A stretch of 27,564 bases of DNA, taken from positions 1 to 27,564 of the forward strand of contig NAVB01000694.1 in the NCBI GenBank assembly GCA_002179805.1, read 5' to 3'. The stretch is from Acanthamoeba lenticulata (Eukaryota > Discosea > Longamoebia > Acanthamoebidae). Every line of letters begins with the position of its first letter. The first letter of the stretch is position 1. The notes under the pieces are model-generated. The model saw only the letters and a program-made list of their open reading frames with translations. It searched no databases and was not told the origin of the DNA. Made by a program: the position numbers and the translations under genes. This document shows positions 19,862 through 27,564 of this stretch, piece after piece.

Positions 19862-19934
19862 GGCGCCATGGCGCAGTCGGCACCGCGCTCCCCTAGTAAG
19901 GGAGAGATCATGGGTTCGATTCCCATTGGCGCCA
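19862..19934 (+). tRNA. tRNA-Thr (AGT), copy 2
   Basis: Identical in all 73 nt, and in the T just before position 1, to the copy at 15231-15303, but on the plus strand. The two form a perfect inverted repeat about 4.6 kb apart with their 5' ends facing each other across the CpG-poor island. Downstream TTTTTT within 20 bp is a Pol III terminator. The A and B boxes are intact, so both copies look functional. Confidence 0.95.
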
Positions 19935-20150
19935 ATCTGATCTTTTTTGCAGCCTGCTTTTTCGTCGGAAAAGACGCGCATGTCGGCCTATTCAATGCCG
20001 AAACCTCTTTCATGGTGTCCATCAGCCAACTGGCTGCCGGTCAGCTTGCATTCAGACAGCAGCCTTGCAAGTAAACGCGGGTACTGTCCCATGTTTTCGC
20101 TTCGCTGTAGCTTTCCAACTTACGCGCTGCTTGGCTTCTCAGCACTCAGA

Positions 20151-21998
20151 ATGACTTCACCTGAACTTCAATTCACGGTGGTGGGGGACACCATGCTTGG
20201 GCGCTTGGTCCGTGTCTGATACCATTGAGTGTACCCGAGATTGCATAGCTGACATGGGGCTTGCAGGTGGACCAATTCTTCCCGACACACATCCAAACAG
20301 CTCCAGAGGACTCTCGCCACGCGAGCTTCTGGAAGAAGCACCACCCTGAACTGGCGTCCCGGCATGGATCTCTCATTCTTGTGCTGGTGCTCCGTCCGTC
20401 CGTCCATGCATCTGACTGATCCTATGGTGGGGTCAGGTATGCACAACTTGAGCACAAGTTTGTGTGGGGCAACACGCTCGACTTCTTCCTCAACTCGGAC
20501 GTCAACCTCATCAACTTGGAGACATCTGTCACAAGTACGTCCGCCCTTCTCCACGCCTCTCGTTTCTTGCCATTCACTGCGTGAACATACGCGCAGCTCA
20601 TTCGGAAAAGGACCCAAAAGAGTTCAACTACCGCATGCATCCCGACAACGTCAAGGCTTTGCTCGAGGCGCGTGTGCACTACTGCTCGTTGGCCAACAAC
20701 CACACGCTCGACTTCAAGACAAAGGGCATGCTAGACACCATGAAGCACCTGACCGAGGCGGGGATCGCCTGGGCTGGCGTTGGGCAGAATCTGGCCGAGG
20801 CCTACCGCCCGGCCATACTGCGCATCAAAGGCACCACAATCGGGTGCTACAGGTGATCGAACCGCTTGCCCATCTCGACCCACTCTTCTGTCGCGTACTC
20901 ACGCTCTCGTCCTTCACCCCAGTTTCGCGGACCACTACCAGCGGTGGGCGGCCTCGCCCAGCAAGCCTGGCATCAACTACCTGGACCCCGACGAGTACTT
21001 GCCTCGTGTTCTTTGGAGTGCTTCCTGAATCGATCACCAAACGGTCACAACCACAGGTGCACGGACGGCGACATCGAGAGGCTCAAGGACAACATTGCAG
21101 CTCTGCGCGCGGAGCTGCAGAAGAAAGGCACACGGACATGGCTTTGCTTCCATGGTTATCTGTCTTGCACGGCTGCTCACGCTTTGGCTTTTATAGGAGA
21201 GAGCCTGGACATGGTTGTGCTGTCCTACCATTGGGGCTCCAACTACTGCTGGCGTCCGCCTGGGTCCTTCCGTCGCCTGGCCCACAGGTCGCAAAACCGC
21301 TTCTGTCTCTCGTGACGTTTGCTTGCTGATCGGTTTTGTTATTGGGCCAACCGCAGAGTTATTGACGAGTGCGGGGTCTCGCTCATCCACGGGCACTCAT
21401 CACACCACATCCAGGCACTTGATTCTCTGTTCTTTTTATACAAAACCTTTTTTTTTCATTTAATTTTTGGTCGTCTTTTTCTTTCAAAAAATAAACAAAT
21501 AAACAAATAATAATAATAATAAAAATACATGATGCAGGGAGTGGAGGTGTATCAAGGCAGCCCGATCATCTACGGCTGTGGTGACTTTGTGGACGACTAC
21601 GCAGTCGACCACGCCTATCGCAACAACCTCGGTACTGGGCCACCGACAAGGCGCCCAAACATGGCATGTTGATCTCAAGGGGGCTTGTGCAGGGTTTGTG
21701 TATCGCTTGCGCTGGGATCAGCAGCAAAAGCAGTGGACCGACTTCACGCTGCATCCGACCAAGATCCAATCGTTCTCCGTGTCCACGGAGATGAGCTCTT
21801 TGGGTACGCGCCTTTGGCCATTCTTCCCCTGTTTTCTCGCTCACGCTCGTGGCACGGCCCCCAGACCGCCGTTGGCTGGTGGACAAGGTGACGGTCCTGA
21901 GTCGAGAGCTGGGCTCTACGGTCGAGGCGACTGAAACGGGGCCACTGCAAGTTCGTCTCCCGCCCCCACCGGCGCGTGACAAATCTCTTGTAGTGTGA
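20151..21998 (+). CDS. CapA-family (PGA_cap) metallophosphoesterase-like protein
   Basis: Eleven exons on the plus strand give about 390 residues: 20151-20207, 20267-20397, 20437-20534, 20597-20852, 20923-20994, 21057-21127 (or 21154), 21197-21287, 21357-21414, 21538-21631, 21693-21803, 21865-21998. Motifs of the bacterial capsule protein CapA family, in order: VVGDTMLGRLV, NSDVNLINLETSVT, YCSLANNHTLDF, MVVLSYHWGSNY, LIHGHSSHHIQGVEVYQG, IIYGCGDFVDDYAVD. The fold is a calcineurin-like phosphoesterase. In bacteria it takes part in poly-gamma-glutamate synthesis; the substrate here is unknown. No signal peptide is visible. The join HHIQ/GVEVY needs a GC-AG intron (21415-21537). The second intron (20398-20436) is very short and its exact borders are uncertain. 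A bacterial origin followed by intron gain is likely. Its 3' end lies 30 bp from the convergent neighbour. Confidence 0.85.
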
Positions 21999-22028
21999 GG
22001 ACAGGCAAAACAGCAGAATCGGGGAAGG

Positions 22029-23315
22029 TCAAATATCCGTCTGGACCATTCGGGCCCTCTCCGCAACGCTGGCCACAGCTTCGTCGGGCACCTGCGTCGT
22101 GATGGTTGTTGGTGGATTTGGTGGACCGTGCACGGCGAGGAGGTCGAGGCGGTCTGGACGCGCACCTTTGAGACGAGGATGTGCAACTCATCGAGGAGAG
22201 TCGCATAAGGGCCCGCCACCATGAGCAGCTCGCGGTAGGGGAAGGTGAAGCTCTCTTCTTTGCTTGGCCCCGAGAACGTGATGTAGGTAAAGGGCCGCAT
22301 GAAGTAGGCCACGTCCGATGACCAAGACCCGATGCTCACCGTTCCCTGAGGTTTGCGGATGAAGATGCCTGCATGCAGGATCACGCACGCACAAGTGAGA
22401 AGCCCAACGACGACGATGATGGCGATGAACGTGCGCAGGCTCACCCATGTTCTCGTAGAAGCCGGCTTCTTCAGGGTCAAACGCTTGAAGCTCGCGCATG
22501 GCCTGGTGCAGCGCACGCATGAAGTCGGCCGGGGAGGACCCGTCGCCACCGGCCTGCAGCTTGATCTTGGCCCACGAGTGGTGGCCCAGATAGAACGTGC
22601 GCTGTGGCGCGATCAAGGTCATGACCTTGCCTGAAACCACCGTCGGCTGGTTAGCTGAGACGAGCGAGAGCTGGCGGTGGGTGGTGCACACGACGTTGTT
22701 GAGAAGGGGGGATCAACCCGGCGCCGGCTGCTTCAGGAGCATGTGACTCAGCTGCGTCCCGACGCGTTCCTTCCAGTTCGCGTCAAACTTGGTGGGGATG
22801 TCCTCCACCTTGAACGCCTCATCACCGCTCTCCTCGCACGTAAACTGCGCCCAGGGCGGGACGTCAGCAACAATTAAATGCCAAGAAATAAGGAACAGTA
22901 CCGTGGGCACGGAGAAGAGCTCCATCACGACCTTGACGATGTCAAAGGCCAGGTCAATGTCCTCTGGGCTGCTGCCATACTTGAGTCTCACCACGACGAG
23001 GTCCTCTTCGCGCTCCACCGCCACGAAGAAGCACGACTGGCCCTTGCGGTGGAAGTGGCCCGACTCGGTGGTCTCGCCCAGCACGACGTCTTCGGGAACA
23101 AGGTCAGTGGAACCCTTGAGCCCGTCAAACGCGCTCGCCGTCACGTTCTCGTGAAGGTCGTTGAAGAGGAAATTGGCGATGCTTCGGTGGAGCGAAGAGC
23201 TTAGCAAGAGATAAAGGCTTCCGTCGTCGCCATAGTGCGCCACGAGGGCTTCTTGCAGCGCGCGCAACCGCACCGGCGTGGCAGCGGGCAGGCTTATGTT
23301 CAAAGCAATCGTCAT
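22029..23315 (-). CDS. protein of unknown function (330 aa)
   Basis: Five exons on the minus strand, 23315-22902, 22844-22718, 22630-22445, 22368-22166 and 22091-22029, join in phase. The start is the ATG at 23315 (MTIALNISLPAA); in-frame codons upstream have no ATG. An N-terminal alpha/beta region has LQEALVAHYGDDGSLYLLLS and SLHRSIANFLFNDLHENV. A strand-rich part follows (GQSCFFVAVEREEDLVVVRL), then MTLIAPQRTFYLGHHSWAKI, SIGSWSSDVAYFMRPFTYIT, and a helical C-terminus ending ASVAERARMVQTDI. No signal peptide or membrane segment. I do not recognise a family. The gene ends 30 bp from the CapA stop and starts 142 bp downstream of the PARG stop, on the same strand as PARG. Confidence 0.7.
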
Positions 23316-23456
23316 GACTTGTGTCCTTGGCGAGGGAAGTGCGATTTTAATGGACAAGGGCTTTGTGTCAAAGTTCCTCGAAAAGGCTTCACGCAAAGCG
23401 AATTGGCCTTTATTACAATAAAATAAAAAAACAAGTTAAAAATAAAATAAAAAAGC

Positions 23457-25333
23457 TCAGTGTGCGCTTGCCGCGTTCTCGAGCACGTGTTGGAAGAGAT
23501 TGGCGCCAGGACCAGCCGCCATGATGAGGCGGTAGAGATGGCCTGGAGGAGCGCCACACGTGAGGGACGGGGACAGCCTGCATGGTTGGTGGGGTGTGGC
23601 CAAGTACCGACGGTGACGTGGTGCGTCGCGACCCAGGCCTGCAGCTGGTCGATCCAGTCCACAAGAGGCCTGCCGCGGTACGTCGCGCCAAAGGCGTGGT
23701 AGACCAGATCCCTCCCCGCCTGGGAGGCCGCCAGCATCTGCTGCATCACCTTCAACGACTTGTCGCCGCCAAACGCTGCACAAAACAGACCAACCGCGGC
23801 CGCGTTCGATGCAGTTCAGCCAACTCTGGCCGCCACGCGCTGCTGGCTGTTGTCTGGGCTGGCTGTTGCCCGGGCTTGCTTTCGACGTACCTCCACAGCC
23901 CCAGTTGCCGGTGGCGATGGGCGGCTCGTTGTTGTCGTTGGCAGCGTCGCCGGTCGCCGGTCGGAAGGCGACAAAGGCCTTGCGCAGGTCGCGGTCCACG
24001 TGGCGCTTCCAGTCGGTGACTGCGCCCGCCACGGGCTCGGCGTCCATCACCACGATGGCCGTCTCTCGGCAGCCCGTCTCGTCCCTGCACGAACATGAGA
24101 CCCTTCTTTTGGCGCAGGAGTGTCAAGCCTGACTAACCTGGGCGTGTTGTCGTGAAAGGCGGCGCGCCACTGGAACGAGTGCCCAAAGCCCGCGTGGAGA
24201 CTGTAGCGCTCGGCGCCCTTGATGAGGAGCGCCTCGTTGTCGTCGAGTCGCGCGCAAAACAGCCTGCAAATAAAAATAATAAAATAAAAATGTAAGTGCA
24301 ATCAGGCAGCGTCCCATCCACGACAGAGGAAGCGAGGTCAGGGCGAGCGGCGCACAATGCGGCCAGGCACTCGGGGCGGGTGGCGAACAGGATCTCCTCC
24401 TGCATGCTTGCCTGGTGCAAGGTGCGCGTGACCCGTCAGCATTGCGGTCAAGCGGTCTGAGCAGACGCATGAAGCCGAGCCAAGTCCAGCACTGATGTAC
24501 CCCGGTGAGAGTGCCCCCGCCCACGTAGGCGTTCGCGAAATCGACGATGGCCGGACATGGCGTGTCCTCCATGCCCGCCCGCGGCTCGACGGCCATCCGG
24601 CGCAGCGGCCGATCGCTCGCCGCCCAGTCGGGCGCGTCGGCCTTGGCCAACACGCAGCGCACAAAGGCGACACGGCCCGACGTGTCCGACGTCGCGACGG
24701 TGGCCCGTCGTTCAAAGTAGTGCAAGAGGCAGCGCAGGGTGGCCAGCCCGGGGCCGCTCCCGCACGCGAGCAGCGTGTGGAGGTCGAGCTGCGGGAAGCC
24801 CACGCCCTGCGCCGGCCGCGTCGTGTCGTCGGGTCAGCCCTTCGTGGCCTGAAAGAAAAGAAGAAAAAGAAGGAAAAGGGGCCTCACCGGATGGCTCAAG
24901 GAGGGCCGATGCCACAGCGTGCCAAAGAAGGAGTTGGCCAGGAGGCTCCCGCATTGCTCCTGCGTGAGCGTGACGGTGGCCGGGCGCTGCGGCAGCAGGA
25001 GCGGGATCGAGGCCGAGGGCTCGGGGAAGAGCTCCTCCAGTCGCAGGGCGAGACGCTGCATCGCCGGGAGGACCAGCTCGAAGAAGCGGCGGACCTCGTC
25101 TGGCGCAGCGCGCTAGTGAGCCGCAGCCCCGAGCAACAAGGAGGAAGACGGCAGTAGAAGTGGGACGGCACAGGTACCTGATGAGAGCGCTGCGTTGGGC
25201 TTTCGGCGGGCCCGCAAGAGCTGCTGCATGAGCGCGACGCCAGTCTCCTGGTCCTCGTCGTCCTCAGCCGCAGGGGTGAGCAGGGCCCGCAGTCCGTCGG
25301 TGCACACCTCGCCACCGGCAATGTCAACCAGCG
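23457..25333 (-). CDS. PARG: poly(ADP-ribose) glycohydrolase
   Basis: Hydrolyses the ribose-ribose bonds of poly(ADP-ribose), reversing PARP signalling in DNA repair. Minus-strand exons: 25333-25178, 25099-24888, 24806-24501, 24411-24356, 24263-24138, 24084-23891, 23775-23608 and 23542-23457, all in phase. Family landmarks: LTQEQCGSLLANSFFGTLW; VDFANAYVGGGTLTG joined by an intron to ASMQEEILFATRPE (the catalytic GGG...QEE signature, with the two glutamates); GCRETAIVVMDAEP; ATGNWGCGAFGGDKSLK; AGRDLVYHAFG; and the C-terminal VTVG/HLYRLIMA. The first exon is not resolved. The protein begins upstream of 25333, and ATG codons at 25512 and about 25405 are candidates with no clean in-phase donor. 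The last intron (23543-23607) is needed to reach HLYRLIMAAG. A 190-bp piece of this gene has a decayed copy at 16119-16309. Confidence 0.93.
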
Positions 25334-25681
25334 CTGTACGTTGAAAAGCGAGAGCTTGTCATTGTTTGACAAACAACAGCATCGAAGCTGTGCTGCATCT
25401 GAAGATAGATTTGCAGGGGTCCCACCGGCCCTGCAGGGCTGTTGACCAAGAGTGAGCGAAGAGAAGACCAGCCAAGGTCGATGAGTCGACAAAAACAAGC
25501 ACTTAATTTCATTTGCTGTTGCTCTTTTGTCCCCCACTAGCGGCGGTGAGTTCAATCTCTCCATCCTTTTCTCTTTCTTGCTAGTTCCCGCTAGCAAAGG
25601 GTGGCCCTTCATACGGCCACCATCTTCACTCTTGGAGCGATTTTTCGTTAAATCGCCAATAATCGAAATTGAAACAAACGA
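25334..25681. promoter_or_regulatory. divergent PARG / PP2C upstream region
   Basis: Lies between the first resolved PARG exon (minus) and the PP2C start (plus). It probably includes the missing first PARG exon and intron (ATG at 25512 on minus) plus a shared promoter. The stretch nearest PP2C is AT-rich (TTTTTCGTTAAATCGCC). No motif can be assigned. Confidence 0.35.
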
Positions 25682-27564
25682 ATGGCCACCGTCCCAGATG
25701 AAGGAGGGGGCTTGCTGAGCAACGTGAAGAAGAGGGGGAGCCTGGCGCGTAAGGCCAGGGCTCGCGACGGCTATGCCACCATCTCCAAGGGCGATGCCAA
25801 GGGCCTCCGCGCCAAATTCGAGCAAATCGCGCTCCAGGAGAACTCCCCGCCGCCTGCTCGAGGAGGTGGTCCCTCTTCCTCTCCCCCTTCTTCTCCCTCG
25901 ACTTCGGTTCGCAACGGCGTCGCCGCCGCCGCGACGCCCGTCTACGATGACAAGACCAAGCTGCACGAGTTGTGCACGATTCTCGAGAAGCAGCCCGCGG
26001 GCGGCGCGTCGCTGGTGGAGGTGGACCAGGCCCTCAACGTCATCCTCTTCCACCTCCAGTCGGTCATCGTCGTCCCCGACGAGGCCGGGAACGATACCGA
26101 CGTCGACAACGAGAACGACAGCGCCAACGACGTGCAGGTGCTCGTGCACGACGACGATGCGTGGAAGCTCCAGAGCGTGGAGGGCGCCCTCCAGGTCTAC
26201 GCCTTTCTCGGCCTGCGCGAGGGCTCGCCCGCGCCCGCCGAGGCTGACGCCGAGGCCGAGCCGTCGCCGCACCTCCTGCTGGCCCTCCACGAGCGCGAGC
26301 GCCTCACGCGCGAGCGGCTGGACCGCACCGTCGCGTGCCTCCAGGCGCTCCAGCAGTCCATCGCCGTGACCATCGGCGAGCTGCCCTACCTGGCGATGCA
26401 GCTGGGCAAGACGAGGGAAGAGGCGCCGGCGTCGAGTCCCTCCCTGCGCTTCCCCGCGGCGGCGGCCGAGATGAAGGGCCGCCGGCGCACGATGGAGGAC
26501 TACCTCATGATCTGGGGCAACTTTCGTGGGCGGGCCGAGGAGGACTATTTCTCGCTGTTTGACGGCCACGGCGGCAGCGACGCTTCGCTCTTTGCCTGCC
26601 AAAACCTCCATTTCCTGGTCCATCCCCGCCCGCGGACACGTCGTGCGTGTGTGTGGGCCATGAGCCGTGAGCACTGACGCGGCGCCGCGTGTCGCGCTTC
26701 AACGCGCAGATCTGGAAGCACATGAACCGGCAGAGAATCCGGGACGGCGTCGATCCAGCCGACGACCGCGACAAGCTGAAGAAGATCGTCACCGACGCCT
26801 TCCTCGGTGCGACTTGGCCCTTTCAGGATGATGATGAAGACGGAGATGAGATCGACTCAAACGCGATGTGGCGATGTTGTGGTGCAGAGACGCACGATCT
26901 GATGCGACGCAACAAGGAGATCAACGGGAAGAAGATCAAGGGCGGCACCACCGTGGTCACCGCCCTCGTCATCGGCTCCACCCTCTGCGTGGCGCACGTC
27001 GGCGACTCCCGCGCCGTACTCTACGTCATCGAGGAGAGCGAGGAGGTGCTTGCCTGCTTTTTTCTTTTTCTTTTAATTGAATTATATGTATTTTTAAATC
27101 GTGAATTTATTTTTCATTTCTGTGTTTGGTTTGTTTTTAAAATTGATTTTTCTAATCTCCTGATTGGCCACCAGACGTGGAGGCGACGGACGGCGACGTC
27201 GGGCGAGGCCCAGCGGGACTCGCTCGTCATCGGGCGACGCAGCGCCGAGTCGCTGTCGTTCGTGCGGGAGGAGGACGAGGCCAAGGGGGCGGGGGAGGCC
27301 ACGTCGGAGGCCAGCGCGGCGGCATGGGCGAATACGGCTCAGCCCGCGGCCGTGCGCAAGGTGGTGCAGGTGCGCACGATGGGCCTCACCACCGACCACA
27401 AGCCCAACGACCCCGTCGAGAAGAAGCGCATCGAGGAACTGGGCGGCCTTGTCATCCACAGCAAGATGGACGGCGTGCCGCGGTAGGTTCAATTTTTCTT
27501 CGATTATTTTATTTATTTTAAATTTTTTTAATTGCCAAGTGTAAAATTACTTTTTATAATTATT
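25682..27564 (+). CDS. PP2C-type protein phosphatase, 3' end outside window
   Basis: Metal-dependent Ser/Thr protein phosphatase (PPM/PP2C). Exons 25682-26617, 26710-26806, 26888-27045 and 27175-27482 are in phase, then an AT-rich intron runs off the window. The first 260 residues are an unrecognised extension: a basic start (VKKRGSLARKARARDGYATI), a Pro/Ser linker, and helices with an acidic Asp/Asn loop. The catalytic domain begins MKGRRRTMEDYLMIWGNF (RxxMED, 267-273), with metal-binding DGHGG at 294-298, ETHDLMRRNKEI, KGGTTVVTALVIGSTLCVAH, VGDSRAVLYV (Asp near 384) and MGLTTDHKPNDPVEKKRIEE. Between GDSRA and LTTDHKP sits an insertion of roughly 60 residues rich in Ser, Ala, Glu and Arg, so the domain is longer than usual. 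The later metal-binding motifs lie beyond the window. Confidence 0.92.

Noticed and set aside
15231..19934. Island as a tRNA-targeted integrated element with tRNA att sites
   Set aside because: No integrase, transposase, polymerase or capsid-like frame seen. The two tRNAs are whole and inverted rather than direct partial repeats. Decayed viral content cannot be fully excluded.
23312..23541. Read-through of the PARG frame past the last exon into the start of the next gene
   Set aside because: Splicing 23543-23607 gives the family-like VTVG/HLYRLIMA and a stop at 23457; the read-through runs into AT-rich 3' UTR.
24896..26674. 592-codon open frame on the minus strand opposite PP2C and across PARG
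   Set aside because: No domain in it. It overlaps clear PP2C and PARG exons in a GC-rich region where antisense frames stay open by composition.

Overview
The window is nuclear DNA of a free-living amoebozoan, most consistent with Acanthamoeba. The genes are GC-rich, packed tightly on both strands, and cut by many short introns (about 55-125 bp, GT-AG with rare GC-AG). Intron-free tRNA genes sit between them. The gene mix also fits: IGP dehydratase, a papain-like protease, PARG, PP2C, a myelin-regulatory-factor-like protein and a bacterial-type CapA protein. The species is inferred from gene style; no database was searched. Exon joins were worked out by eye from reading frame, splice dinucleotides and family motifs.

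Left part (1-10185): a T4 Rnl1-like RNA ligase (minus, 3' end outside the window) is head-to-head with IGP dehydratase (plus). It is followed by a LIM-domain protein with an N-terminal zinc ribbon (minus), a large unrecognised protein of about 849 aa (plus), a small acidic protein, a TTC33-like TPR protein and an eight-exon cathepsin-L-like protease (all minus).

Middle (10186-20150): two tRNA-Ala(AGC) genes share an identical 3' flank. A five-exon MRF-like protein follows, with a DNA-binding-type N-terminal half, an S74 self-cleavage domain and a C-terminal membrane segment. Then comes the strangest part: about 4.3 kb (roughly 15480-19850) almost empty of CpG. I count 13 CpG where about 200 are expected. 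It is bounded on both sides by identical, divergently oriented tRNA-Thr(AGT) genes. It holds only decayed coding remnants: a ZZ-like zinc finger, an F-box-like/heptad coiled-coil gene with stop codons at positions where neighbouring repeat units read CGA, and a fragment copied from the PARG gene of this same window. Compared with the intact PARG gene, the fragment's differences are almost all CpG to CpA on one strand. The natural reading is a silenced, cytosine-methylated and deaminating island fenced by tRNA genes.

Right part (20151-27564): a CapA-family metallophosphoesterase-like protein in eleven exons (plus) converges on an unrecognised 330-aa protein (minus). PARG (minus, GGG...QEE signature) is head-to-head with a PP2C phosphatase (plus, 3' end outside the window).
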